A stretch of DNA of 35,410 nt from the NCBI RefSeq assembly GCF_030537745.1, contig NZ_JAUNVI010000030.1, forward strand, positions 1 to 35,410, read 5' to 3'. This stretch comes from Ornithinimicrobium sp. (lineage in GTDB: Bacteria > Actinomycetota > Actinomycetes > Actinomycetales > Dermatophilaceae). Below the pieces are notes generated by a model. The model was not told the origin of the DNA. It saw only the letters and a program-made list of their open reading frames with translations, and ran no database searches. The position numbers and the translations under genes were made by a program. Every line of letters begins with the position of its first letter. Position 1 is the stretch's first letter. Shown here one piece after another: positions 16,198 to 24,505 of this stretch.

Positions 16198-16250
16198 CTC
16201 GCTGCTTCCTCACACTTTCGTGCGCGGCCCCAGTGCCGCGTCCTGCCCTG

Positions 16251-16256
16251 ACTTTA
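16251..16256 (-). promoter_or_regulatory. Probable -10 box of ppdK
   Basis: TAAAGT on the minus strand in the 81-base gap before ppdK predicts a leader of about 47 bases that includes the AGGAAG ribosome site. ppdK may therefore be transcribed independently of the upstream regulator gene. Confidence 0.4.
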
Positions 16257-16278
16257 TCGCCACCTCGCGAGGAGCAGA

Positions 16279-17118
16279 TCAACGGCCTCTGGAGGACTCC
16301 CGCCGCTTCTGGACGATCTCGATAACTCGCCCCGCGGCCTCTTCCAGGGCGAGGTCGGTGGTGTCGATGACCGGGCATCCAAAGTGGCGCTGGATGGCCG
16401 AGACCTGATCGAGCTCGTCGAAGATCGTCACCAGGTCGGTGTAGCCGTCGCGCTGCACCGCCGAGGAGCCGAGCGCCCTGACCCGACGGGTGCGGATCTG
16501 CGCCAACCGCTCCGGGTCGATGGTCAGCCCGACGATCTTCCAGCGCTGCACGTCGTTGAGCTCAGTGGTCACCGGCAGGCCGGGCACGAGCGGGATGTTG
16601 GCGGTCTTGTAGCCGAGGTAGCCCAGATACATCGACAGCGGTGTCTTACCTGAGCGGCTCACCCCAATGAGCACGATGTCGGCCTCACGCAGGTGGTTGG
16701 AGAGGTTGCCGTCGTCGTTGGCGATCGAGAACTCCATGGCCTGCACGCGCTTGAAGTAGTCATCGCTGACCCCGACAGGGTGGACGACGCGCGAAGGGTC
16801 CTGACCGGTCGCGGCCTTGAGCGCGACCAGTGCCTGGTCGAGCAGGTCGGCGTGCGGCAGCCCGCGCTCGGTGCACAGCTGTGCCACCGCCCCTCGGAGG
16901 GCTTCGTCGACCACGGTGGAGAAGACGACGATCCGGCTCCGCTCGGGGTGCATGCGCGCGAACGCATCGTGCAGACCCTCCACCGTGCTCTGACGAGGGT
17001 GCCGGATGATCCGCACTTCGGAATCGACATACTGCGCGGCCGCTGCCCGGGCCACCCGCGCCGCGGTGTCGCCGGTGGAGTCGGCGATGATGTGGACCTC
17101 GATGGGGGTGTCGATCAT
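16279..17118 (-). CDS. PPDK regulatory protein (bifunctional kinase/Pi-dependent phosphorylase, DUF299)
   Basis: This 279-residue protein of the PDRP/PpsR family phosphorylates the active-site threonine of PPDK with ADP and removes it with Pi. It has EVHIIADSTGDTAARVARAA at the N-terminus and the P-loop GVSRSGKT (G152-T159). YLGYLGYKTANIPLVPG follows the P-loop, and VIDTTDLALEEAAGRVIEIV is near the C-terminus. All are family hallmarks. The adjacent ppdK, with a Thr two residues before the catalytic His, makes PPDK the obvious target. The ATG at 17118 is six bases after TAGCCT, a leaderless start. Confidence 0.95.
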   Translation of the reverse strand: MIDTPIEVHIIADSTGDTAARVARAAAAQYVDSEVRIIRHPRQSTVEGLHDAFARMHPERSRIVVFSTVVDEALRGAVAQLCTERGLPHADLLDQALVALKAATGQDPSRVVHPVGVSDDYFKRVQAMEFSIANDDGNLSNHLREADIVLIGVSRSGKTPLSMYLGYLGYKTANIPLVPGLPVTTELNDVQRWKIVGLTIDPERLAQIRTRRVRALGSSAVQRDGYTDLVTIFDELDQVSAIQRHFGCPVIDTTDLALEEAAGRVIEIVQKRRESSRGR

Positions 17119-17124
17119 GGAGTC

Positions 17125-17130
17125 AGGCTA
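17125..17130 (-). promoter_or_regulatory. -10 box of leaderless PPDK-regulator gene
   Basis: TAGCCT on the minus strand, six bases, then the ATG at 17118. Confidence 0.6.
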
Positions 17131-17139
17131 CGGCGTGTG

Positions 17140-17397
17140 TCAGACGGGCTCGTTGCGCTCGCCGGGGGCCGAGCCGTCGGTGGGCGCGAGGCCTTCGACG
17201 TCGGCCGGAGCCTCGGCCTCGGTCGGTGGCTCGTCGGTCGGGTCCTGCGCCGGGGCAGCCGCAGCGAGGACGGGCCCCTCCTGTGGCTCGTTCTGCGGGT
17301 CTTCTTCCGGCGGGGTGCCGAAGGCACCGCCGACGAAGGTCCCGGTCGGCTTCTGGTCTGGCTCGGGGGCGGAGGTCGCGTCAGTCATGCCTGCCAT
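17140..17397 (-). CDS. Small Pro/Glu/Ala-rich hypothetical protein
   Basis: I do not recognise this 85-residue, acidic, low-complexity and probably disordered protein. It contains runs such as PEPDQKPTG and PPTEAEAPADVEG and no cysteine. A TGTFVGGAFG segment is the only part that looks ordered. The start is one of two close ATGs (17397 or 17388). A CAGGGT box lies five bases upstream of the first, suggesting near-leaderless transcription. Its first codons are the same as those of divergent miaA (MAGMT), because the two starts lie in a 17-bp inverted repeat. It could be spurious, but the promoter and position favour a real gene. Confidence 0.55.
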   Translation of the reverse strand: MAGMTDATSAPEPDQKPTGTFVGGAFGTPPEEDPQNEPQEGPVLAAAAPAQDPTDEPPTEAEAPADVEGLAPTDGSAPGERNEPV

Positions 17398-17481
17398 CCT
17401 TGACCCTGACCGGGAGCCGAGCAAGTGGGCGTGGCAGACCGGCCGCGATCAGGAGAGGCGTCAGAGGATGGCAGGCATGAC
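17384..17481. repeat. 17-bp inverted repeat (with a 12-bp direct repeat) spanning two divergent starts
   Basis: Bases 17384-17400 and 17465-17481 are perfect reverse complements (17 bp), each containing an ATG pair that begins a divergent gene. In addition TGACCGGGAGCC occurs as a direct repeat at 17407-17418 and 17478-17489. Confidence 0.85.
17403..17408 (-). promoter_or_regulatory. Possible -10 box of the 85-residue protein gene
   Basis: CAGGGT on the minus strand, five bases before the ATG at 17397. Confidence 0.35.
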
Positions 17482-18469
17482 CGGGAGCCAGCGCGAACCC
17501 ATCGGCGTGTCGTCGCGGGCGAGGGAACAAGCGCCGGTGGTCGCCGTCGTCGGGCCGACAGCGACCGGCAAGTCCGACCTCGGGGTCGCCCTCGCGCTCG
17601 CGGTCGGGGGCGAGGTCGTCAACGCGGACGCTTCTCAGTTCTACCGGGGGATGAATGTCGGCACGGCCAAACTGCCGCTCGCCGCGCGACAGGGCATCCC
17701 CCACCATCAGCTGGACGTGCTCGACGTGACGCAGGAAGCCAGCGTCGCGACATACCAGCTCGATGCCCGCGCCGACCTCGACGCGATCCGCGCCCACGCA
17801 ATGGTGCCGGTCGTCGTCGGGGGCTCGGGACTCTATGTCCGCGCGCTGCTGGACCGGCTCGAGATCCCGCCGACCGATCCGGACGTGCGGGCACGGTGGG
17901 AGGAAGAGCTGGGACGCGTGGGCGCACAGCAGCTGCACGCTCGGCTCGCCGACGCGGACCCGGTGGCCGCTGCCTCGATCGAGCCGCGCAACGGTCGACG
18001 CGTCGTGCGGGCCTTGGAGGTCATCGAGCTCACCGGGCGGCCGTTCAGCGCCACCATGCCGACGCGGGAGTTCGTGGTCCCCACAGTGATGATCGGACTG
18101 CGATCGCCCCGCGAGGTCCTCGACGAGCGCATCGCGACCCGGGCAGTGCGGATGTGGCGCGAGGGTCTGATCGAGGAGGTCCGCGGGCTGCTCGAGATGG
18201 GGCTGCGGGAAGGCAGGACCTCCTCCCGCGCGGTCGGTTATGCGCAGGCGCGGCGCCAGCTGGACGGGGAGCTCACGCAGGAGGAGGCGATCCTGGACAC
18301 GGTCGTCGCGACCCGGCGGCTCGCGCGGCGACAGGAGCGGTGGTTCGGCCCGGATCCGCGGATCACCTGGTTGGAGCATGACGCGCCCGACCTGCTCGAG
18401 CAGGCGCTCGCGGTGTGGGCTGGCGCCGATGGGCTCGCGATGGATCGGTGGCGGTCGCGCGCGAGGTGA
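17468..18469 (+). CDS. miaA: tRNA dimethylallyltransferase MiaA
   Basis: MiaA transfers a dimethylallyl group to N6 of A37 in tRNAs reading codons that start with U. The P-loop is VVAVVGPTATGKSDLGVALA, followed by the substrate motif VNADASQFYRGMNVGTAKL. The HHQLDVLDV segment and the VVVGGSGLYVRALLD and NGRRVVRALEV motifs are also typical. The C-terminal region carries SSRAVGYAQARRQL and TRRLARRQERWF, the usual tRNA-binding end. The frame is open far upstream; the ATG at 17468, after AGGAGAGG, gives 333 residues, close to family length. In many actinobacteria dapF follows miaA; here the next gene is a convergent methyltransferase 9 bp away. Confidence 0.95.
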   Translation: MAGMTGSQREPIGVSSRAREQAPVVAVVGPTATGKSDLGVALALAVGGEVVNADASQFYRGMNVGTAKLPLAARQGIPHHQLDVLDVTQEASVATYQLDARADLDAIRAHAMVPVVVGGSGLYVRALLDRLEIPPTDPDVRARWEEELGRVGAQQLHARLADADPVAAASIEPRNGRRVVRALEVIELTGRPFSATMPTREFVVPTVMIGLRSPREVLDERIATRAVRMWREGLIEEVRGLLEMGLREGRTSSRAVGYAQARRQLDGELTQEEAILDTVVATRRLARRQERWFGPDPRITWLEHDAPDLLEQALAVWAGADGLAMDRWRSRAR

Positions 18470-18478
18470 CGACGCACC

Positions 18479-19141
18479 TCAGACGGGTCGCGAGGACGCC
18501 GCAGCGCGAGTGACGCGAAGGACGCGGAAGCCTTTGCTGATGGCGTACCGATTGACCTCGACCTTGCCCATGAGCTCGGGGAGGGTGCGAGCCAGCCAGC
18601 TCTGCAGGGAGTCCGAGCCCAGGTTCTTCTGCACGACGAGGTAGGCGGCGCTGTCCGGGAGGTCCGGGCTGCCTGGTGCCAGGCGCGGCAGCCAGGTGAC
18701 CATCAGTTCGTGCAGGGCGGCGTTGCCGACCCGGATCGGTGGGTTGGACCAGATGAGGTCGAAGGTGGTGTCCGGGTCGACTTCCTCGGGGGTGGAGACC
18801 TGGACCCCGGTGCAGCCCAAGGCTTGCGCGTTGCGGCGGCACAGGTCGAGAGCGCGTGCGTTGACGTCGACGGCATGGACGGTGGCAGCGGGCGAGAGCA
18901 TCGCCATGGTCAGGGCAAGGGGTCCCCATCCGCAGCCGAGGTCAAGGAAGGTGCCGGTCTTGGGGGGCGCGGGCGCCTCCTTGAGCAGGACGGCGGTGCC
19001 TTTGTCGACGTGGCCCGGTGAGAAGATCCCGCCGGCACTGAGGATCTCGACATCGCGACCTGCCAGGAGTGCCTGGCGGCGCCGGAGCTCGCCGTCGGAG
19101 GCGGGCTGGGCGGTGAAGTAGTGGTCCTGCGAGGCGGGCAT
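18479..19141 (-). CDS. RsmC-like class I SAM methyltransferase
   Basis: This 220-residue protein corresponds to the catalytic domain of RsmC/RlmG-type rRNA guanine-N2 methyltransferases (MJ0882-like). It contains GGIFSPGHVDKGTAVLL, the SAM-binding loop FLDLGCGWGPLALTMA, and the catalytic SNPPIR motif. It lacks the N-terminal duplicated domain of E. coli RsmC, as is usual for the short actinobacterial form. The target is probably 16S or 23S rRNA, which is inference from family. The ATG at 19141 is chosen because TAGACT lies eight bases upstream and because it gives MPASQDHYF. The gene is divergent from hflX and convergent with miaA. Confidence 0.85.
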   Translation of the reverse strand: MPASQDHYFTAQPASDGELRRRQALLAGRDVEILSAGGIFSPGHVDKGTAVLLKEAPAPPKTGTFLDLGCGWGPLALTMAMLSPAATVHAVDVNARALDLCRRNAQALGCTGVQVSTPEEVDPDTTFDLIWSNPPIRVGNAALHELMVTWLPRLAPGSPDLPDSAAYLVVQKNLGSDSLQSWLARTLPELMGKVEVNRYAISKGFRVLRVTRAAASSRPV

Positions 19142-19149
19142 GGCCGTTG

Positions 19150-19155
19150 AGTCTA
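19150..19155 (-). promoter_or_regulatory. -10 box of RsmC-like gene
   Basis: TAGACT on the minus strand, eight bases before the ATG at 19141, so the leader would be zero to two bases. Confidence 0.5.
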
Positions 19156-19237
19156 GTGAGCCGGGGGCAGAAATCAGTGGCTCAGGGCGTTGACCGGTGA
19201 GAGAGTGGAGCAGCAGCACCCGACACCAAGGAGACCT

Positions 19238-20755
19238 TTGACTCAGCACGATCCCGACAAGCACGAGTCCCCCCGATCCTCCGTCCTGCAACTTCGCGCC
19301 GCAGCGATAGACGACCAGGAGGTCGTTTCGGGCCGGGAGACGGGCGCCTGGGAGTCCGAGGACTCAACTGGCCGGGACGGCGACCAGTTCGACCGAGAGG
19401 ATCGGGCGGCACTGCAGCGCGTCCGTGGACTCTCGACCGAGTTGGAGGACGTCAGCGAGGTCGAGTATCGCGAGCTGCGACTGGAGCAGGTCGTCCTGGC
19501 CAGCGTCTGGGAGGACAACGGCCAGACTTCGCTGGAGGATGCCCAGAACTCACTCCGTGAGCTAGCCGCACTGGCGGAGACAGCCGGGTCAGAAGTTCTG
19601 GACGGCGTGATCCAACGACGCCTCAAGCCGGACCCGGCCACCTATCTGGGCTCGGGCAAGGCCGCAGAGCTGCGCGATATCGTCGCGGACACCGGCGCGG
19701 ACACCGTCGTCGTCGACGGCGAGCTCGGCCCGTCGCAGCGCCGCGCGCTGGAGGATGTCGTCAAGGTCAAAGTGATTGATCGGACCGCGCTGATCCTGGA
19801 CATCTTCGCCCAGCATGCCAAGAGCAAGGAAGGTCGTGCACAGGTCGAGCTGGCGCAGCTGCAGTATCTGCTGCCGCGGCTGCGCGGCTGGGGCGAGTCG
19901 ATGTCCCGTCAGGCGGGCGGCCGGGTCGCCGGGGGTGAAGGCATCGGTTCCCGAGGCCCTGGTGAGACCAAGATCGAGCTGGACCGCCGGCGCATCAACA
20001 CCCGCATCGCCAAGCTGCGCCGCGACATCGTCGGGATGAAGACGGTCCGCGACACTAAGCGCAGCGGTCGCCGCAACAACAGGATCCCCAGCGTGGCGAT
20101 CGTCGGCTACACCAACGCTGGCAAGTCTTCGATCCTCAACCGACTCACCGGTGCGGGCGTGCTGGTGCAGAACCAGTTGTTCGCCACCCTGGACCCCACT
20201 GTCCGGCGGCACGAGTCCGCCGAGGGTCGGATCTACACGTTGTCCGACACGGTCGGCTTCGTCCGGTCGCTGCCGCACCAGCTGGTCGAGGCCTTCCGCT
20301 CGACGCTGGAGGAGGCTGCGGAGGCGGACGTCCTTCTGCACGTGGTCGACGGGTCGCACGCCGACCCGGAAAGCCAGATCGCGGCGGTCCACGCGGTGCT
20401 CGCGGAGGTCGACGAAGGCAGCCCGCTGCTGCTTCCGGAGATCATCGCGGTCAACAAGGCCGACCTGGCGCAGCCCGAGGTGCTGCACCGGCTCGCGCTG
20501 CTCTATCCCCATGCTGTCGTCGTCTCGGCACGCACCGGGCAAGGTATGGACGACTTGCTCGCGCTCGTCGAGGACACGCTGCCCCGGCCCCAGATCCTCG
20601 TCGACGTGCTCGTGCCCTACACCCGCGGTGACCTCGTCGCGCGACTGCACGAGGAGGCGCAGATCCTCACCGAGGAGCACACCTGCGAAGGCACGCGGCT
20701 CACGGCAAAGGTCGATGAGGACCTGCAAGGGCACCTGAGCGAGTTCGCCGTCTAG
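19238..20755 (+). CDS. hflX: Ribosome-associated GTPase HflX
   Basis: HflX binds the 50S subunit and splits or rescues stalled 70S ribosomes, notably under heat or antibiotic stress. An acidic N-terminal extension is followed by the HflX domain: VVDGELGPSQRRALEDVVKV, then RAQVELAQLQYLLPRLRG, then GGIGSRGPGETKIELDRRRI-like coil sequence. The GTPase domain has G1 GYTNAGKSSI (from about residue 290), then LFATLDPT, G3 DTVGFVR and G4 NKAD. The TTG at 19238 follows AAGGAG by 4 bases and gives 505 residues; a TTG at 19190 is also in frame but has no ribosome site. Confidence 0.93.
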   Translation: MTQHDPDKHESPRSSVLQLRAAAIDDQEVVSGRETGAWESEDSTGRDGDQFDREDRAALQRVRGLSTELEDVSEVEYRELRLEQVVLASVWEDNGQTSLEDAQNSLRELAALAETAGSEVLDGVIQRRLKPDPATYLGSGKAAELRDIVADTGADTVVVDGELGPSQRRALEDVVKVKVIDRTALILDIFAQHAKSKEGRAQVELAQLQYLLPRLRGWGESMSRQAGGRVAGGEGIGSRGPGETKIELDRRRINTRIAKLRRDIVGMKTVRDTKRSGRRNNRIPSVAIVGYTNAGKSSILNRLTGAGVLVQNQLFATLDPTVRRHESAEGRIYTLSDTVGFVRSLPHQLVEAFRSTLEEAAEADVLLHVVDGSHADPESQIAAVHAVLAEVDEGSPLLLPEIIAVNKADLAQPEVLHRLALLYPHAVVVSARTGQGMDDLLALVEDTLPRPQILVDVLVPYTRGDLVARLHEEAQILTEEHTCEGTRLTAKVDEDLQGHLSEFAV

Positions 20756-20756
20756 T

Positions 20757-20778
20757 CCGCGCGGTCGCAGTCGCGCGG
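20757..20778 (+). terminator. GC hairpin just after hflX
   Basis: CCGCGCG and CGCGCGG form a perfect 7-bp stem with an 8-base loop, one base after the TAG stop. There is no T run, so the terminator role is tentative. Confidence 0.35.
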
Positions 20779-20840
20779 GCGAGCGCCTGGATCGTCCACC
20801 GCGACCCTCTTGCGGTAGCGCGAGCGACCCTGCGGTGTGG

Positions 20841-20846
20841 CAGGGT
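20841..20846 (+). promoter_or_regulatory. -10-like box of leaderless glycosidase gene
   Basis: CAGGGT, six bases, then the GTG at 20853. It deviates from TANNNT at the first base. Confidence 0.4.
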
Positions 20847-20852
20847 GGATTA

Positions 20853-23588
20853 GTGAGTTCCGAGCCGAACACCCACGACCAGCGCGACGACCCCAACGAC
20901 CACCCCGACGATCTCCAAGACGCGTGCGACGAGTCTCAGAGCAGCGTGGAGCATCGTCGGATCGCCGAGTCCGACGACCCGAAGTCGGCCTGGCGCCGAT
21001 GGGGGCCCTACGTCTCGGGCCGCCAGTGGGGCACCGTTCGCGAGGACTACTCCGAGGACGGCGACGCCTGGGGCTACTTCCCGTTCGACCACGCACATCT
21101 GCGGGCCTACCGCTGGGGAGAGGACGGCCTGGCGGGGCTCTGCGACGTCGAGGGTTACCTCAACGTCGGGGTCGCCCTGTGGAATGGTGCCGACGATCGG
21201 CTCAAGGAGCGCTATTTCGGGCTGACCAACCCCCAGGGCAACCACGGCGAGGACGTCAAGGAGTACTGGTGGGCGTTGGAGGGCACCCCCACGCACAGTT
21301 ATGCGTCCTGGCTCTACCGCTACCCGCAGGCGGCCTATCCCTACGAGGCCCTGATCAACCACGGGCGCGGTCTGGATGAGGACGAGTACGAACTTAGCGA
21401 CACCGGGATCCTGGCGGACAACCGCTTCTTCGACGTGCAGGTCACCCACGCCAAGGCCAGCCCGAGCGACATCTGCATCGAGATCTCGGCGACCAACCAG
21501 GGTCCCGATGCCGCACCTCTGCACCTGCTGCCGCAGGTGTGGTTCCGCAACACCTGGAGCTGGGGCCTGGACGACCGCCGGCCCAGCCTTGCGCTCGCGG
21601 ACGGCCAGCAGGAGTCGGTGACTCTGCTCGCCGACCATCACCGGCTCGGCCGAGTCGTCATCACCCCCGAAGGCGGAGCGGCCGGCGAGCCGCGGGTTTT
21701 GTTCTGCGAGAACGAGACCAACTTGGCCACCCTCTACGGTGAGTCGGCAGTGCCCGCCGACTACACCTCCTACCCCAAGGACTCCATCAACCGGGCTGTC
21801 GTGCACGGCCAACCCGACGCCGCCAATCCCCACCAGCACGGCACCAAGATGGCTTTCTGGTGGACCTTTGAGGAGGTCGCGCCGGGGGAGACCGTGACCA
21901 TCCGGCTGCGGCTGACCGAGATCGATGGCCGGCCCGACCCCAGCCCGACCTTCGATGACGTGCTCACCCGGAGGTCGGCCGAGTGCGAGGAGTTCTACGC
22001 CGCGGTGCTGCCGGATGACACCAGCGAGGAGGACGCCCTGATCAGCCGGCGTGCCTTCGCCGGACTCCAGTGGGGCAAACAGCTCTATCTGTATGACGTA
22101 GCTCGTTGGCTGGAGGGGGACCCGGCTCAGCCGCCGCCGCCAGAGAGTCGTCTGCAGGGTCGTAACCACCACTGGCAGCACGTCAAGCTCTCCGAGGTCA
22201 TCTCGATGCCGGACGAGTGGGAGTACCCGTGGTTCGCCACCTGGGACCTCGCCTTCCACTGCGTGGCGATCGCGCACGTCGACCCATGGTTCGCCAAGTG
22301 GCAGCTGCTCCTCATGTGCCGAGAGTGGGTGATGAACCCCAATGGTGAGCTCGCCGCCTACGAGTGGGACTTCTCGGACGTCAACCCTCCGGTGCACCCG
22401 TGGGCCGCCTGGCAGGTCTATGCGATCGACGGCAGCCGCGACCGGGACTTCCTGCAGCGCGTGGTGCTCAAGATGCTGCTCAACTTCCCGTGGTGGGTGA
22501 ACCGGAAGGACAGTGAGGGGTCCAACATCTTCGAGGGCGGCTTCCTCGGGATGGACAACATCGGGCTCTTCGACCGGTCCGACCCTCTTCCCGACGGCCA
22601 ACGGCTCGAGCAGGCCGACGCCACGGCCTGGATGGGGATGTTCTGCCTCAAGATGCTGCGGATGGCGATGGAGCTGGCCCGCGAGGACAGCGCCTGGGAT
22701 GAGGTGGCGACGAAGTTTCTTGTGCACTTCCTGGCGATCTCGGAGGCGATGGAAGACATCGGCACCAAGCACGTCTCGCTCTGGGACCCACAGGATGAGT
22801 TCTTTCACGATGTGCTGGTCGATGAGCACGGTGAGCCCCACCGCATGCCGGCCCACTCGATGGTCGGGCTGCTTCCGCTCGCCGGCGTCTCGCTGGTGCC
22901 CAACTGGGTCGCCTATGAATTGCCGGACCTGACCGAGTTTTTCGACGGCTGGACGCGCCGCCGCCCTGAGCTCGCCGATGCGCTGCTGCATACCAACCAT
23001 CGCGGCTACTCCCTGCGCACGTTGTCGATGGTCGACAAGGGCCAGTGGATGGCGATCGTGCGGCGGATGCTCGACGAGGGGGAGTTCCTCTCGCCCTACG
23101 GCCTGCGTTCGCTCTCGGCGGCGCACCGCGACGGGTTGGAGGTCACCATCGAGGGGCAGGACCTGTCCTTGGCCTACGTGCCGGGCGAGTCCAACTCGCG
23201 GATGTTCGGCGGCAACTCCAACTGGCGCGGACCGGTGTGGATGCCGGTCAACGCGCTCCTGGTCGACGCCGTGCGGACCTACGGCCGGTCCGCGGGTGTG
23301 GGTGCCACCATCGAGTTGCCGACGGGCTCCGGGCATCAGATGCCGATCACCGAGGTCGCAGACGAGCTGCAGGACCGCCTGGTGGCGCTGTTTCGCCCCG
23401 GGCCGGACGGGCGTCGGCCGTCGACGCCGCGGGACCACCCCCGCGGTGAGCTGTGGGACGCGCACCCGACCTTCAGCGAGTACTTCCACGGCGACACCGG
23501 TGCCGGCCTCGGCGCATCCCATCAGACCGGGTGGACGGCCCTCGTGGCGCACTTCATCTGCGCTCCGCACGGCATCAGGAACCGATGA
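20853..23588 (+). CDS. GH63-like (MGH1-type) glycoside hydrolase
   Basis: This cytoplasmic (no signal peptide) protein of about 911 residues resembles the GH63/MGH1-like alpha-glycosidases such as the glucosidase and mannosylglycerate-hydrolase group. An N-terminal beta-rich region spans about residues 20-370. The (alpha/alpha)6 barrel follows, containing [20 protein letters not shown], where the Asp is the likely general acid. [20 protein letters not shown] near the C-terminus is the conserved second substrate-site segment. The substrate is not evident; trehalose-, mannosylglycerate- or glucosylglycerol-like solutes are possibilities. The in-frame GTG at 20853 is preferred over an upstream GTG because of its leaderless -10 spacing. 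Confidence 0.85.
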   Translation: MSSEPNTHDQRDDPNDHPDDLQDACDESQSSVEHRRIAESDDPKSAWRRWGPYVSGRQWGTVREDYSEDGDAWGYFPFDHAHLRAYRWGEDGLAGLCDVEGYLNVGVALWNGADDRLKERYFGLTNPQGNHGEDVKEYWWALEGTPTHSYASWLYRYPQAAYPYEALINHGRGLDEDEYELSDTGILADNRFFDVQVTHAKASPSDICIEISATNQGPDAAPLHLLPQVWFRNTWSWGLDDRRPSLALADGQQESVTLLADHHRLGRVVITPEGGAAGEPRVLFCENETNLATLYGESAVPADYTSYPKDSINRAVVHGQPDAANPHQHGTKMAFWWTFEEVAPGETVTIRLRLTEIDGRPDPSPTFDDVLTRRSAECEEFYAAVLPDDTSEEDALISRRAFAGLQWGKQLYLYDVARWLEGDPAQPPPPESRLQGRNHHWQHVKLSEVISMPDEWEYPWFATWDLAFHCVAIAHVDPWFAKWQLLLMCREWVMNPNGELAAYEWDFSDVNPPVHPWAAWQVYAIDGSRDRDFLQRVVLKMLLNFPWWVNRKDSEGSNIFEGGFLGMDNIGLFDRSDPLPDGQRLEQADATAWMGMFCLKMLRMAMELAREDSAWDEVATKFLVHFLAISEAMEDIGTKHVSLWDPQDEFFHDVLVDEHGEPHRMPAHSMVGLLPLAGVSLVPNWVAYELPDLTEFFDGWTRRRPELADALLHTNHRGYSLRTLSMVDKGQWMAIVRRMLDEGEFLSPYGLRSLSAAHRDGLEVTIEGQDLSLAYVPGESNSRMFGGNSNWRGPVWMPVNALLVDAVRTYGRSAGVGATIELPTGSGHQMPITEVADELQDRLVALFRPGPDGRRPSTPRDHPRGELWDAHPTFSEYFHGDTGAGLGASHQTGWTALVAHFICAPHGIRNR

Positions 23589-23602
23589 ACGAGTCGGCCT
23601 CG

Positions 23603-23608
23603 TAGTCT
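23603..23608 (+). promoter_or_regulatory. -10 box of leaderless fdhD
   Basis: TAGTCT, seven bases, then the ATG at 23616. It lies within the 27-bp gap after the glycosidase gene. Confidence 0.55.
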
Positions 23609-23615
23609 TGCTGGC

Positions 23616-24470
23616 ATGACCCGCGTCACCCAGCGTCGCCGCGTCACCAGGCTCAGCGCCGACGGTGGCGTGCGTGAGCGACCGGACACGCTCGCTGGGG
23701 AGGAGCCGTTGGAGATCCGCGTCAACGGCACCTCCCTGTCCGTGACGATGCGCACGCCGGGCAACGACTTCGACATGGCCGTCGGCTTCCTGCACGGCGA
23801 GGGTGTGGTCTCGACCTGGTCGGACGTGCAGCGGATCGACTACCGATCGGGGATCGGTGCAGACGGGCTGCGCGACTACAACGTCGTCAACGTCGAGCTC
23901 GTGGAGGGCGTCCCGCCGCCGGACGCCGGGCTGGAGCGTCACGTCTACACTTCCTCCTCCTGCGGGGTCTGCGGAACCGCCTCGATCGAGGCGGTGAAAC
24001 GGACCGGGGTGCACGGCGCGATCGTCGACGACACCACCTTCGCGCTGTCGCAGCTGCTGGCGCTGCCGGGTCAACTGCGCGAGTCGCAGGCGGTGTTCGA
24101 CAAGACCGGTGGCGTGCACGCGGCGGGGCTGTTCGTGCCCACCGCGGACGGCGGGCTCGAGCTGGCCTGCCTGCGCGAGGACGTGGGGCGCCACAACGCC
24201 GTCGACAAGGTCATCGGCTGGGCCCTGCGCGAGATCGGTATGCCGTTGCGCGGCACCGTCATCCAGGTGTCCGGCAGGGCGTCGTTCGAGCTGGTCCAGA
24301 AGTCCGTCCTGGCCGGTATCCCGATGTTGTCCGCGGTGTCAGCACCCTCGTCGTTGGCGGCCGACCTGGCGCAGGAGTCGGGGATGACGCTCATCGGCTT
24401 CAACCGGGGCACCTCGCTCAACGTCTACACGCAGACCCAACGGGTGCGCGTCGAGGCTGTGGACGGCTGA
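23616..24470 (+). CDS. fdhD: Formate dehydrogenase accessory sulfurtransferase FdhD
   Basis: FdhD passes sulfur from a cysteine desulfurase to the molybdenum (bis-MGD) cofactor of formate dehydrogenase. This 284-residue protein has the mobile-loop cysteines SSCGVCG (C116 and C119), preceded by DFDMAVGFLHGEG. LREDVGRHNAVDKVIGWAL and GRASFELVQKSVLAGIP are family signatures, and the C-terminal GFNRGTSLNVYT is typical. No formate dehydrogenase or molybdopterin gene is in the window, so it acts on an enzyme encoded elsewhere. It lies between the glycosidase and the DinG-like gene but has its own promoter. Confidence 0.95.
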   Translation: MTRVTQRRRVTRLSADGGVRERPDTLAGEEPLEIRVNGTSLSVTMRTPGNDFDMAVGFLHGEGVVSTWSDVQRIDYRSGIGADGLRDYNVVNVELVEGVPPPDAGLERHVYTSSSCGVCGTASIEAVKRTGVHGAIVDDTTFALSQLLALPGQLRESQAVFDKTGGVHAAGLFVPTADGGLELACLREDVGRHNAVDKVIGWALREIGMPLRGTVIQVSGRASFELVQKSVLAGIPMLSAVSAPSSLAADLAQESGMTLIGFNRGTSLNVYTQTQRVRVEAVDG

Positions 24471-24493
24471 GCGGAGAGGTGGGTGGCACCGCA

Positions 24494-24499
24494 TACCCT
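24494..24499 (+). promoter_or_regulatory. -10 box of leaderless dinG-like gene
   Basis: TACCCT, six bases, then the GTG at 24506. Confidence 0.55.
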
Positions 24500-24505
24500 G
24501 AAGCC

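Noticed and set aside
20850-24194. 1114-residue minus-strand open frame antisense to the glycosidase and fdhD
   Set aside because: It spans two well-supported plus-strand genes and has shadow-type composition with no recognisable motif.
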